A stretch of DNA of 64,000 nt from QYQD01 sp040754095 (GTDB lineage: Bacteria; Desulfobacterota; QYQD01): NCBI GenBank assembly GCA_040754095.1, contig JBFMFO010000009.1, forward strand, positions 1 to 64,000. Direction: 5' to 3'. A program made the position numbers and the translations under genes. Position 1 is the stretch's first letter; each line of letters begins with the position of its first letter. Under the pieces are notes generated by a model. That model was not told the DNA's origin. It saw only the letters and a list, made by a program, of their open reading frames with translations, and searched no databases. Positions 7,716-16,427 of this stretch are shown in pieces.

Positions 7716-9110
7716 TTAACAGATAGCGTTCTTGTGCAGATAATCCTTGATAACGTCTGTATCGGCTTCCAATACCTCGCACCGCGCCTCGCGTTCCCCA
7801 AGGCCTTGCAGGGCTGGCGGCAGTTCCGGTTCTCTGCCCAGGGCCTGAAAAACGGCCTCGCCAAATTTGGCCGGATGAGCGGTAGCCAGGCACACCATGG
7901 GGACATCCGGCTCACGAAGGTCCAGTCCCGCCCTTACCCCGACCGCCGTGTGAGGATCGAGAATATAGCCGGTTTCTTCATAAAAGGAACGGATAGTCTT
8001 AAGTGTGGTCGGCTGATCCACACTCCGGCTGGCAAAATCCCTCCTGACAACTTCATGTTCTTCTTCTGTAAATTTCAGTCGGCCGCTTTTGCTGAAGGCC
8101 TTCATGGCCTCTCTGACCCGCTCTGCATCCTCATTATAGAAATAATAAAGATAACGTTCAAAGTTGCTGGCTACCTGAATGTCCATGGATGGGCTTACGG
8201 TTGGCACTACTTTACCGATAGAATAATCCCCGGCATTAATAAAGCGGGTCAGGATGTTATTTTCGTTGGTGGCCAGTACCAGCCTGTGAAATCCCTTTCC
8301 CATCATCCGCCTGGCTATATAGCCGGCAAAGATGTCCCCAAAATTGCCGGTAGGAACGGCAAAACTGATCTCTTCGCAGTCCGTCTCTTCCCTGACCCGG
8401 AAATAGGCATAGAAATAGTAAACGATCTGCGCCAGGACGCGCGCCCAGTTTATGGAATTTATGGCCCCCAGGGCATGGGTTTCCTTGAATGGGAGGTCAT
8501 TAAATATGGCCTTGACGATGGCCTGACCGTCGTCAAATGTCCCCTTTATGGCGATGTTAAAGACATTGGCATCGGTCACTGTGGTCATCTGCAATTCCTG
8601 AATAGGGCTGACCCGTTTGTATGGATGGAGGATAAAGATATTGATATTCTTTTTCCCCCTTACCCCATAGATAGCGGCGCTTCCGGTATCACCTGAGGTA
8701 GCCCCCAGGATGTTCATCCTCCGGCCGCCTTCGAAGAGCAGGTATTCAAAGACATTCCCCAGAAATTGAAGGGCCACGTCTTTAAAGGCCAGGGTCGGGC
8801 CGTGAAAAAGTTCAAGTACGTAAATCCCGTCCTTTTTGAACACAGGCGTAATCTCCGGGTGGTCAAAGGCAGCGTAAGAACGTTTTACCAGTCCTTGCAG
8901 GTCGTTGGCCTTGATATCCGTGATGAACAGGGACATGACCTTAAAGGCCAGTTCCGGATAGGATAGCCTGGCCCAATTTCTGAGTTCCCCGGCGCTTATT
9001 GAAGGGATGGATTCAGGCAGTAAAAGTCCGCCATCCGTAGCCAGACCCATAATGACTGCTTCCCGGAAGGATACCGGCTTTATTTGTCCTCTGGTGCTTA
9101 TGTAGCGCAT
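7716..9110 (-). CDS. thrC: Threonine synthase
   Basis: This PLP enzyme converts O-phospho-L-homoserine to threonine. The N-terminal domain MRYISTRG is typical. The PLP lysine is Lys110 in GPTLAFKDVALQ. The phosphate-binding loop is LGATSGDTGSAAIYG, and the C-terminal region contains DPHTAVGVRAG. At 464 residues it has the usual length of the long class. It is transcribed alone, so threonine synthesis is not clustered here. An inverted repeat (TTTTTGCCCT 9111-9120 with AGGGCAAAAA 9164-9173) directly precedes the start and might form a leader hairpin. Confidence 0.95.
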   Translation of the reverse strand: MRYISTRGQIKPVSFREAVIMGLATDGGLLLPESIPSISAGELRNWARLSYPELAFKVMSLFITDIKANDLQGLVKRSYAAFDHPEITPVFKKDGIYVLELFHGPTLAFKDVALQFLGNVFEYLLFEGGRRMNILGATSGDTGSAAIYGVRGKKNINIFILHPYKRVSPIQELQMTTVTDANVFNIAIKGTFDDGQAIVKAIFNDLPFKETHALGAINSINWARVLAQIVYYFYAYFRVREETDCEEISFAVPTGNFGDIFAGYIARRMMGKGFHRLVLATNENNILTRFINAGDYSIGKVVPTVSPSMDIQVASNFERYLYYFYNEDAERVREAMKAFSKSGRLKFTEEEHEVVRRDFASRSVDQPTTLKTIRSFYEETGYILDPHTAVGVRAGLDLREPDVPMVCLATAHPAKFGEAVFQALGREPELPPALQGLGEREARCEVLEADTDVIKDYLHKNAIC

Positions 9111-9239
9111 TTTTTGCCCTTGAGCTTTTTCAATACTTTTAGCTATTGGAATCTAACAGAATCAGGGCAAAAAAGAAAGGGTGGGGAGGGTAAATTTTAA
9201 GAATACAGAATATAGAATGCAGAGGTCGGTAAGGGCGTT

Positions 9240-9417
9240 CTGGGTTGCGGGTTACGAGTCTGTTAATCCGAAACCCGTAACCCAGAGGCTGATAGCTGAA
9301 AGCCTGAATTTCGCCCAGGCGTCATGCCATGGGCAGATCCGCCGAGGCGGAAATCTGCCTAAGGCACGACCGGCCTTAGGCCGACCGTAGGCCGGAAACG
9401 GTAGTTTGCGGAGGGAC
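9240..9417. repeat. Cluster of palindromic intergenic repeats
   Basis: Between thrC and the small gene at 9419 lie nested inverted repeats. CTGGGTTGCGGGTT (9240-9253) pairs with AAACCCGTAACCCAG (9271-9285). A GCTGATAGCTGAAAGC unit follows, and then GCCTAAGG pairs with CCTTAGGC around 9357-9380. The last part, GCCGGAAACGGTAGTTT, repeats the hairpin found at 2500. No coding potential is convincing here. Confidence 0.65.
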
Positions 9418-9418
9418 A

Positions 9419-9739
9419 CTATTTGGTATCTGATTTCTTCGTTCCCTTGCATTTGTTACAATATCCGGCCGTGTCATATTTTTGCCGAAGCATACAAACC
9501 TGAGGCGCTATCTTGGCCTTGAAGGTCTCGCACCATTCCGTCTTCTTAAGTTTTTCTTCTTCCATTTCTATGTGTCTGGGGATATCGCAGTAGCGATAAG
9601 CCTTCTTCATCTTTATGATATGGTCGGATAGTCCGATATTATCGATCTGGTCACCTGTCTGGTCAACTTTATAAAAGCAGATCATAAGTGTTTTATTTTT
9701 CGATATTTTTTCTTTTTCATGGATAGAATGGCTGCGCAT
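9419..9739 (-). CDS. Hypothetical small protein with C-terminal CxxC
   Basis: I do not recognise this 106-residue basic protein. A strong ribosome site (AGAGGAGGAG) sits just before the ATG at 9739, which supports real translation. Five cysteines are present: ICF, RYCDIP, EWCETF, QVCML and the terminal YCNKCKG. The last pair looks like half of a zinc ribbon and is followed by a lysine-rich tail. There is no signal peptide or membrane segment. Upstream, at 9931-10037, lies a cluster of GGGACAA/TTGTCCC palindromes that could control it. Its repeat-rich 3' flank is described separately. Confidence 0.55.
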   Translation of the reverse strand: MRSHSIHEKEKISKNKTLMICFYKVDQTGDQIDNIGLSDHIIKMKKAYRYCDIPRHIEMEEEKLKKTEWCETFKAKIAPQVCMLRQKYDTAGYCNKCKGTKKSDTK

Positions 9740-9930
9740 TTTCTCCTCCTCTTATTATACTGCGTAATGTCAAAACTTAGCCTTCTCTTTTCTCTGTGCT
9801 CTGTGGTTAATATCTTTTTTATAGTGTATCAAATTTAATGCCAGAATGAATACTCGTTCAAAAGGAGGCTAATTGCCCGGGTATTTGCAATTTCCGGTAG
9901 TAGGTGGGGGGTGGTGAGGGGAAGGGCCGA

Positions 9931-10037
9931 TGGGACAAAATGTCACAGGGGGAGGGGTTTATTGGTTAGATAATGCGCTTATTGTATGATATAGGCGGAA
10001 TAAGACAAATTGCCACCTTGATGGGACAATTTGTCCC
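9931..10037. promoter_or_regulatory. Cluster of GGGACAA-type palindromic operator candidates
   Basis: A perfect palindrome GGGACAATTTGTCCC occupies 10023-10037. A near-perfect one, TGGGACAAAATGTCACA, is at 9931-9947, and a weaker one, AAGACAAATTGCCAC, at 10002-10016. Three related sites in 107 bp suggest co-operative binding of one dimeric regulator. They lie upstream of the minus-strand gene at 9419-9739 and immediately 3' of an NtrC-type regulator gene. I looked for a -24/-12 element between the sites and the small gene and did not find one. Confidence 0.55.
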
Positions 10038-10059
10038 GATATAAAAATTGATGGTCTCG

Positions 10060-10285
10060 TAAAAAGTAAAATTTTACCGCTCGAAGATACGCCGAAGGCG
10101 TGAGAGATCGCTGAGATAACATATTAAAGGAAGTTATAACTATTCAGCCACTAAGACACCAAGCCACTAAGAGATCAGATTAATTTCGAAATTCGAATTT
10201 CAAATTTTTTAGCTTTGTGTCTTGGTGCCTTGGTGGCCAAAGTTTTTCTCTGCGCACTCTGCATGCTCAGCGGTGAAAAGGATTT
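10060..10285. repeat. Dispersed palindromic repeat, inverted relative to 51100-51245
   Basis: This stretch contains AAATTTTACCGC, GCTGAGATAACATATTAAAG, CACTAAGACACCAAGCCACT and later TTGGTGCCTTGGTGGC and CTCAGCGGTGAAAAG. The same elements in the same order appear in reverse complement at 51100-51245, so this is one dispersed element found twice in the window. It fills most of the 563-bp space between the genes ending at 10303 and starting at 9739. No gene is visible in it. Confidence 0.75.
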
Positions 10286-10302
10286 TTACTAATTGATCAA
10301 AA

Positions 10303-11664
10303 TCAGGTTACCTGCAGATTGTAGGCCTTTATCTTGCGATAGAGGGTGCGACGATCGATTCCCAATATCTTCGCAGCCTCCGACTGGTTCCCGCGGGTTA
10401 AGTTGAGTATATCCTGGATATGTTTTTTCTCCAGATTTTCTAAACTGGAAGTTATGGGTATTTCTTCGCCGGAAGCATAGGGGACTGAGCGAAGACCCTC
10501 GGGCAGGTTTTCAGGCTGGATTACGGGGCCTTCGGTGAGGATAGCTGCCCGTTCCAGGACATTTTCCAGCTCCCGAACGTTTCCCGGCCAGGCATATTCC
10601 ATAAGAATGCGCATCGCTTCTCTTGAGACACCAAGCGGCTTTTGGTTGTTCTCTACAGCATGTTTCTTAAGAAAGTGTCTCACCAGCAGGGGGATGTCTT
10701 CTTTACGGTCCTTTAATTCCGGGAGGCTTATGGGGACTACGTTTAACCGGAAATAGAGATCTTCCCGTATCTTCCCTTCTTTGAGTAGTTGTTGGAGATC
10801 ATGGTGTGTAGCGGCGACAAGTCTTACGTCGATTTTAATATCTTTCGTTGCGCCCATCGGCCGGATTTCCCTTTCCTGGATAGCCCTTAGCAGCTTGCCC
10901 TGAATGGAAACAGGCATATCGCCGATTTCATCCAGGAACAAGGTCCCGCCATCCGCTTCGACAAAAAGGCCCCTTTTGGCATACTTGGCATCCGTAAATG
11001 CCCCCTTGGCATGACCAAAAAGCTCTGTTTCCAGAAGGGTCTCGGGTATGGCCGCACAATTGAAGGCGACAAATGCCTTATCCGCACGGGGACTGTTATA
11101 ATGCAGGGCCCGGGCCACGAGTTCCTTGCCGGTTCCGCTCTTCCCGTAAATTATGACAGTGCTTTTAGTCTGGGCCACGCGGCGGATCAGGGAAAATAAT
11201 TCCTGCATGACCGGGCTTTTCCCGATAATGCTTGAGAAATAAAACTCTTTCGTTATCTCCTGGCGCAAACCGGCCACCTCAAGCTGGAGCTTTCGCTCCC
11301 GGAGGGCGGCCTGTACCACAGACAGGAACTGCTGTGTTTTAAACGGCTTGGCTATGTAGTGGTAAGCTCCCTTTTTCATGGACTCCACTGCGGCCTCGAT
11401 AGAACCAAAGGCGGTCATAAGTATAACCGGGACATCCTGATGATTTTCCTTTATCCTTTTCAGGAATTCCAGGCCATCCATCCCCGGCATGCGGATATCA
11501 GTGATTACCAGGTCGATATCTCCCACAGCGGAGTTAGCCATAGCGTCCTGCCCGTCAAGGGCGGTTTCCACGTCATAACCTTCTTTTTCCAGTACCTTCC
11601 TGAGCATATTGGTCATTTGCACGTCATCATCAACGATGAGTACGGAATAAGGGACATCAGACAT
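10303..11664 (-). CDS. Sigma-54-type response regulator (NtrC family) with GAFTDA variant
   Basis: A 453-residue three-domain regulator. The receiver (1-120) has its phospho-acceptor at Asp56 (DLVITDIRMPG). The AAA+ domain (about 145-370) has Walker A GKSGTGKE and Walker B LFLDEIGDM. The C-terminal Fis-type helix-turn-helix is LNLTRGNQSEAAKILGIDRRTLYRK. The sigma-54 contact loop reads GAFTDA instead of GAFTGA. Its start overlaps the end of the sensor kinase gene by 8 bp, so the two are a coupled pair. It could recognise the GGGACAA palindromes at 9931-10037, but that is only suggested by proximity. Confidence 0.92.
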   Translation of the reverse strand: MSDVPYSVLIVDDDVQMTNMLRKVLEKEGYDVETALDGQDAMANSAVGDIDLVITDIRMPGMDGLEFLKRIKENHQDVPVILMTAFGSIEAAVESMKKGAYHYIAKPFKTQQFLSVVQAALRERKLQLEVAGLRQEITKEFYFSSIIGKSPVMQELFSLIRRVAQTKSTVIIYGKSGTGKELVARALHYNSPRADKAFVAFNCAAIPETLLETELFGHAKGAFTDAKYAKRGLFVEADGGTLFLDEIGDMPVSIQGKLLRAIQEREIRPMGATKDIKIDVRLVAATHHDLQQLLKEGKIREDLYFRLNVVPISLPELKDRKEDIPLLVRHFLKKHAVENNQKPLGVSREAMRILMEYAWPGNVRELENVLERAAILTEGPVIQPENLPEGLRSVPYASGEEIPITSSLENLEKKHIQDILNLTRGNQSEAAKILGIDRRTLYRKIKAYNLQVT

Positions 11665-13702
11665 GGCTAATAGTCTCCTCTGTTCCGCTGCCCTTCAGAA
11701 GTGCACGCAGTGGAAGATGGATTGTAAATGTAGCGCCCCTATTAACCTCGCTTTCCACCTCGATGCTACCCGCGTGATCTTTGATTATCCTCAGGCAAAC
11801 GGCCAGCCCCAGCCCGGTTCCCTGGCCCATGGCCTTGGTAGTAAAAAAGGGGTCAAATATGGATTTGAGATTTTCTTTTTCAATGCCATGACCGGAATCC
11901 TTTATCTGTATACAGATACACGGCGTCTCTATCCTGGAAGCGGTGGATGCTGATAATAGAGTGGTGTTTATTTGCAAAGACCCACCCGTGGGCATGGCCT
12001 GAAAGGCATTCAAAAGGAGATTGGTGAATAGTTGTCGCAGCCTGTATTTATCACCCATTAAGGGCGGCAGGTCCGGGGTCAAATTCAGTTGTATGTTATG
12101 ACCCGGTTTAATCATATGTTTTAAAAGGCGGAGGGTGTCATGGATGATCTCATTGATATTTAACGGGGCAGACTGTAGGGACGAAGGACGGGCAAAATCC
12201 AGGAGGCTCTTAACCTGGTCGGATATCCTCTGGCACTGATCGATTATGGTCTCCAGCTCTTCACGCATGGGGTGATGTCCGGGAAGGTCAGCCAAAAGGA
12301 ACTCGGCATTACCGGAGATAATGTTCAGGGGCGTACCGATTTCATGGGCAATCCCTGAGGCGATAAGCCCCACCGTAGCCAGTTTTTCGGAGTGGATCAT
12401 CTGCTCCCGTTGTTGCCTGCGTTCGGAAATATCTCTGGCTATGCCCTGAAATCCTGTTATTCTGCCTCCGGCGTCATCTATAGGCTGGATATTGACCATA
12501 ATGGTTCTTTTCTTCCCATCCTTAGCTAGTATTTGCAGATCTTCAACCAGGGCATGTCTGGTCTTTACCAGCGTCCTGATCTGCGCTATGGCCCTTTTTT
12601 GCGACTCCGGAGTAAGGATGTCAAAAACACTTTTACCCCGTAACTCGGCAGGCGTATAACCGGTCAGGGCGCTTATGTTCCGGTTTACAAAGGTAATGCG
12701 ACTGTATGAGTCGAGAGTGTATATCAAGTCATTTGAGTTTTCAACCAGCAAACGGTACCGTTCTTCCGATTGTTTTAACATCTCCAGGGCGGCGGAAAGT
12801 TCCTGATATTTTTCGGAGAGGTCTTCTTTAACCGTATAAAGTGTCTTATACGGATAGCGAATAGATGAGACAAAGACTACCCAATAGATAATGCCATAAG
12901 CCGCAATCATGAAGAAATGAGAAAAGGGATTGTGATTTTTTAGCGGACAATCCTTACACTGGAAGCATAATCCGCTGCTCAAGGCCTCGCTGTATGCCAG
13001 CAGGGCCAGGGCGCCCAGGAATAAGGCGTTGGATTTGGATTCGGTAAACAGTTTTTTCTTATAGCAGAGGTATATAGCCACGGCGTAAAGGGGTACGGTC
13101 AGGAGATCCCGGTTGATAAGGCGGGACATATTTGCCGGGGAGAGGGCAGAGGGGTGGGATTGCAGGTATGAATTGGCGCCCAATAACAGGGCAAGAAGGA
13201 CGAGAACGCCTGATAAGTAATAAAGGCGTCTGCGCCTGAAGAATGTCCTGCCCCCTGCAAATATACTGAACAGAAGACCTAACGGCAGCAAAAGTTGACC
13301 CATAGCATAAAAACAGAGGGGATTGTTTAGTGACCCGTTGTTTTTGATAAGGGTAAGACTTTCCTGGTAGTGCATGATATGGAGCAGGCTCAAAAGGCCG
13401 ACCAGCAGAAAGGCATTTCCCAGAGATAATATGAACGTGTCCCGCCGGTCGGGATAGGTATGCCAGGCCAGCAAAAAAAGAGATAATGAGACAAATACCC
13501 CTAAAAATTCGGCAACGAGATGGAGGGAGGGGAATACTTTTGTTATTGATAGCGTAATCCCGATATCATGTAAGTACCGGAGAAAGAGGACAGTAGGGAA
13601 AAAGGCGGCTACGGCTATAATAAGTATAGTCCGCTCCAGGTGATTTGAAGTCTCTGTCGCTGACAAGCCCGCCCCGGCGGATATATGGTTTTCCCGGCTC
13701 AA
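11657..13702 (-). CDS. Membrane-bound PAS sensor histidine kinase
   Basis: A 681-residue kinase. Residues about 25-290 form a multi-helix integral membrane sensor with about seven hydrophobic segments and a cysteine patch, CFQCKDCPLKNH, near 250. A short coiled coil leads to a PAS domain at about 315-435 (YRLLVENSNDLIYTLDS). HisKA follows (GIAHEIGTPLNIISGNAEF, His about 457), then HATPase with DSGHGIEKENL and GTGLGLAV. The start is a TTG at 13702 that overlaps the upstream stop as TTGA, indicating translational coupling. No in-frame ATG occurs before the first membrane helix. Its partner is the NtrC-type regulator at 10303. The signal is unknown; linkage to the FAD oxidase hints at a 2-hydroxyacid or redox signal. 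Confidence 0.9.
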   Translation of the reverse strand: MSRENHISAGAGLSATETSNHLERTILIIAVAAFFPTVLFLRYLHDIGITLSITKVFPSLHLVAEFLGVFVSLSLFLLAWHTYPDRRDTFILSLGNAFLLVGLLSLLHIMHYQESLTLIKNNGSLNNPLCFYAMGQLLLPLGLLFSIFAGGRTFFRRRRLYYLSGVLVLLALLLGANSYLQSHPSALSPANMSRLINRDLLTVPLYAVAIYLCYKKKLFTESKSNALFLGALALLAYSEALSSGLCFQCKDCPLKNHNPFSHFFMIAAYGIIYWVVFVSSIRYPYKTLYTVKEDLSEKYQELSAALEMLKQSEERYRLLVENSNDLIYTLDSYSRITFVNRNISALTGYTPAELRGKSVFDILTPESQKRAIAQIRTLVKTRHALVEDLQILAKDGKKRTIMVNIQPIDDAGGRITGFQGIARDISERRQQREQMIHSEKLATVGLIASGIAHEIGTPLNIISGNAEFLLADLPGHHPMREELETIIDQCQRISDQVKSLLDFARPSSLQSAPLNINEIIHDTLRLLKHMIKPGHNIQLNLTPDLPPLMGDKYRLRQLFTNLLLNAFQAMPTGGSLQINTTLLSASTASRIETPCICIQIKDSGHGIEKENLKSIFDPFFTTKAMGQGTGLGLAVCLRIIKDHAGSIEVESEVNRGATFTIHLPLRALLKGSGTEETISHV

Positions 13703-15078
13703 TATGGGAATACCTTTCCAGGATTTAAGATATTGTTAGGATCGAGCGCTGCCTTTATCTTCTTCATGGTCTCGACAGCCAGGGGGCTGAGTTCAAGCCC
13801 CAGAAAGGGTGATTTCGTTATACCGATGCCGTGCTCACCCGATAATGTCCCTCCCAATTCCACTGCGGTGCGGAATATCTGCTCCTTGGCTTTTTGGGCT
13901 TTCTGCACCTCAACCTTATCTTCCCGGTCGATCATGATATTTATATGGATATTACCGTCTCCGGCATGGCCAAAGCAGAGGATAATTAAGTTATTTTCCG
14001 TACCTATGGCCTTGGCGCGGGAAACCATCTCCGCTATGCGGCTGCGCGGGACAACAATATCTTCGCTTATTTTATGGGGTTTAAGTTTAAACAGGGCCGG
14101 GGAGACGGCCCGGCGGGCCTGCCATAGGAGAGCCGCTTCGCTTTCGTCTCCGGCTGTCCGGATATCGCGGCCCCCCATTTTTTTACATACTTGGCAGATT
14201 GTGTCTGCCTCCGCTTCTACCGCTTCTTTACGGCCGTCCACTTCTATTAAAAGCAGCGCCCCGGCTTCCCTGGGTAGCCCTAGACGCAGGTAATCTTCAA
14301 CACAGGAGATAGCGGTCTGATCCATGAACTCCAGGGCCGCCGGTATAATTCGGGCGCTGATGATACCGGAGACGGTCTGCATAGCCGTATCCAGTCTGTC
14401 AAATATAGCTAACAGGGTCTTTCGTGCCTCCGGCAGGGGGAGTAATTTAAGGATGATTTTGGTAATAATTCCCAGTGTCCCCTCAGAACCTGCAAAGAGC
14501 TTGGTTAAGTCATACCCCACCACACCTTTTCGGGTGCGCACACCCGTCCTGATAATCCCGCCGGTGGGCAGCACTACTTCCAGGCCGGTTACATAATCTT
14601 TAGTCACACCGTACTTGACGGCCCGTGCGCCGCCGGCACATTCAGCCACATTTCCGCCTATAGTAGAAAACTTGAGACTGGATGGATCGGGGGGGTAAAA
14701 AAGTCCAACCTTTTCCACTTCCTTTTGTATATCACCGGTTATTACCCCTGGTTCTACTACCGCTATCAGGTTTTCCGTATCAATTTCCAGGATACGGTTA
14801 AGCCGGGTGAGCGCCAGGACCAATCCTCCGTTTATCGCCAGAGCGCCCCCGGTCATGCCGGTTCCGGCACCGCGGGGTATGACCGGAAATTTTTCCCGGT
14901 TGGCGAGTTGTATAATGGCATCTATTTCTTCTGCTGTTCCGGGGACGGCTACAGCGTCCGGCAGATAGAAGAGGTTGGTAGCGTCATAGGCATAGCAAAT
15001 CCGGTCCTCCTGAGAGGTAAGGAGGTTTTTTTTGCCGACGATGTCTTCGATCCTGGATAACGTATTCGGAGAAATCAT
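13699..15078 (-). CDS. glcD: FAD-linked 2-hydroxyacid oxidase (GlcD/D-lactate dehydrogenase type)
   Basis: A 459-residue flavoprotein of the vanillyl-alcohol-oxidase/PCMH group. The FAD-binding segment is PVIPRGAGTGMTGGALAING with PDPSSLKFSTIGGNVAECAG downstream. The C-terminal cap ends with GTLSGEHGIGITKSPFL, the usual signature of GlcD and D-lactate dehydrogenases. It oxidises a D-2-hydroxyacid such as glycolate or D-lactate and normally passes electrons to an Fe-S GlcF partner, which is not adjacent. It is first in an operon with the sensor kinase and regulator, with coupled overlaps. The substrate is not decided by sequence. Confidence 0.9.
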   Translation of the reverse strand: MISPNTLSRIEDIVGKKNLLTSQEDRICYAYDATNLFYLPDAVAVPGTAEEIDAIIQLANREKFPVIPRGAGTGMTGGALAINGGLVLALTRLNRILEIDTENLIAVVEPGVITGDIQKEVEKVGLFYPPDPSSLKFSTIGGNVAECAGGARAVKYGVTKDYVTGLEVVLPTGGIIRTGVRTRKGVVGYDLTKLFAGSEGTLGIITKIILKLLPLPEARKTLLAIFDRLDTAMQTVSGIISARIIPAALEFMDQTAISCVEDYLRLGLPREAGALLLIEVDGRKEAVEAEADTICQVCKKMGGRDIRTAGDESEAALLWQARRAVSPALFKLKPHKISEDIVVPRSRIAEMVSRAKAIGTENNLIILCFGHAGDGNIHINIMIDREDKVEVQKAQKAKEQIFRTAVELGGTLSGEHGIGITKSPFLGLELSPLAVETMKKIKAALDPNNILNPGKVFPY

Positions 15079-15208
15079 ATTTATTCAGAATACAGAAGTC
15101 AGAATAGAAAGTCTGAATTTCAGCCTTCGTTTCTTTCTGTCTGGATTTTATAGCAGAAGGGGACCGGAAAAACACTACTTTTTTGCTGGCGAGAGAATGG
15201 CAAGGTCT

Positions 15209-15417
15209 CAAATATCACGCAAAGCCGCCAAGGACGCAAAGATGCAAGAAATTCGAAGCACGAAATTCGAAATACGAAATAAATTCAAATGACCAAAATT
15301 CCAAACAATTATGTTTCGGACATTTGAGCATTTTGATTTCGGATTTGTTTCGGATTTCGATATTAGGATTTCGGATTTATAGCTTTGCGCCTTCGCGTGA
15401 GAAATTGACTTCTTGCG
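15209..15417. repeat. Long imperfect inverted repeat, family shared with 57001-57100
   Basis: The left arm ATCACGCAAAGCCGCCAAGG and the right arm GCGCCTTCGCGTGAGAAATT are approximate inverse complements. They enclose an A+T-rich core made of AAATTCGAA and GGATTTCGGATTT units. The arms recur at 57001-57100 upstream of thiL with a shorter core. This accounts for most of the 413-bp gap between glcD and cytochrome c3. No spacer/repeat periodity of a CRISPR is present. Confidence 0.7.
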
Positions 15418-15431
15418 AAGCTGTCAAATAA

Positions 15432-15468
15432 AGCGGGGATTGGGAGGCACGCCCCCTCAATCCCCGCT
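15432..15468 (-). terminator. Rho-independent terminator of the cytochrome c3 gene
   Basis: AGCGGGGATTG at 15432-15442 pairs perfectly with CAATCCCCGCT at 15458-15468, with further G-C pairing in the loop. On the minus strand the stem is followed by TTTATTTGA. It lies about 25 bp past the stop codon of the minus-strand cytochrome gene at 15493. Confidence 0.8.
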
Positions 15469-15492
15469 CTCATGTCCTTAAAACCGATTTAT

Positions 15493-15906
15493 CTACTTAC
15501 CGTGGCACTGTCCGCAGGCCACCGGCGCATTTTTGCCTTGTTTTTTGGCCGCCATGTGGCACTCCTTACAATTTTTGTGGAATGCCAGTTCCGGTGAGGC
15601 CATTTGCTTCTTCTCCTGTGGGGAGAGTTGGGCCATGGGTTTGGCTACACTGTGGCAGCTGTCACATTTTTTTACCGCATCACCCTTCTTCCAAACATTC
15701 TTGCCCGCTTTATAGACATGATGGCAATCGGTACAGCCGATCTTGTAATCAACGGCGTGTTTCTTGTGGGTGAATTTAACCAGGCCCTTGGTATGCTTGG
15801 CATAGGCCTTACTGCTGATAGTGACCGTATCCGGCTCTGCCGCAAAGGCCACCGCTACCAGACAAAAAGAGGCGATTACAGCCATAATAATTGCTAGTTT
15901 TTTCAT
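15493..15906 (-). CDS. Tetraheme cytochrome c3 (class III cytochrome c)
   Basis: A 137-residue exported cytochrome. The start is the ATG at 15906, with a strong AAGGAGGTG ribosome site. The signal peptide MKKLAIIMAVIASFCLVAVA is followed by FAAEP. Four CxxCH heme sites are present: CTDCH, CDSCH, CKECH and CGQCH. The FTHKKHAVDYKIGCTDCH segment has the extra histidines that give bis-His ligation in class III cytochromes. It is a periplasmic electron carrier for hydrogenase or formate dehydrogenase in sulfate reducers and relatives. It is monocistronic, with its own terminator. The formate dehydrogenase in this window is cytoplasmic, so direct partnership is doubtful. Confidence 0.92.
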   Translation of the reverse strand: MKKLAIIMAVIASFCLVAVAFAAEPDTVTISSKAYAKHTKGLVKFTHKKHAVDYKIGCTDCHHVYKAGKNVWKKGDAVKKCDSCHSVAKPMAQLSPQEKKQMASPELAFHKNCKECHMAAKKQGKNAPVACGQCHGK

Positions 15907-15960
15907 TTTGTTCACCTCCTTTCTTGTTAAGTTCAACAACTGACGAAACAAAAGAGCTAC

Positions 15961-16425
15961 CGGCCGTCAGCCTTAAGCTGACCGCTGATAGCTGAATGCT
16001 GATTATTTTATCTACTTAGACGCCTAATTCGCCCGGCCGGATTACCAAATACCCTCATCTTAAAATGGTCAGGCAGGCGTCTTGCCTGTCAAAACCGGGT
16101 AGTTACGGAGTAAAACACTTCGCAAATTCTATATAAAATGGCTTGAGCTTGTCAAGCTAAAAGATTCCGGATTCGCTCTTTATTTTTATGAAGCCCCATG
16201 TTTCTTAAAAACTAAATGGTTTTCATCCGAAAATTACGGTTAGAATTCATGCTTTCAGCGATCAGCATGTTTGTTATCCGTTATCCGTTAACCGTTGTCC
16301 GGCATTTTCTTTCGGTAAACGGTAAACAGTGAACGGTGGACCGGCTTCATGCCGATAGCTGAGTGCTGACCGCTTTGTCCGGCCTTAGGCCGACCGCGGT
16401 CCGGACATTTTGGTTTCCGGATAAT
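15961..16425. repeat. Composite of dispersed repeats between cytochrome c3 and mltG
   Basis: This space holds several members of the repeat family found at 2410 and 5964: GCTGACCGCTGATAGCTGAATG near 15975, TTCAGCGATCAGCATG near 16255 and GCCGATAGCTGAGTGCTGACCGC near 16350. Between them lie TTATCCGTTATCCGTTAACCG and an approximate inverse (CGGTAAACGGTAAACAGTGAACGG). The stretch also shares CGGCCTTAGGCCGACCG with 9370-9386. No gene is visible; the promoter of cytochrome c3 should lie in its left part. Confidence 0.6.
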
Positions 16426-16427
16426 AA

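Noticed and set aside
9740..9930. A sigma-54 promoter for the small gene at 9419-9739
   Set aside because: No GC-N10-CC pair of acceptable quality was found on the minus strand between the palindromes and the start codon.
15209..15417. CACGCAAAGCC resembling a GEMM (c-di-GMP) riboswitch core
   Set aside because: The flanking sequence is a dispersed inverted repeat shared with 57001-57100 and lacks the rest of the riboswitch consensus.
15209..16425. CRISPR array suggested by many short repeats
   Set aside because: Repeat units are unequal, inverted and irregularly spaced; there are no uniform spacers and no cas genes.
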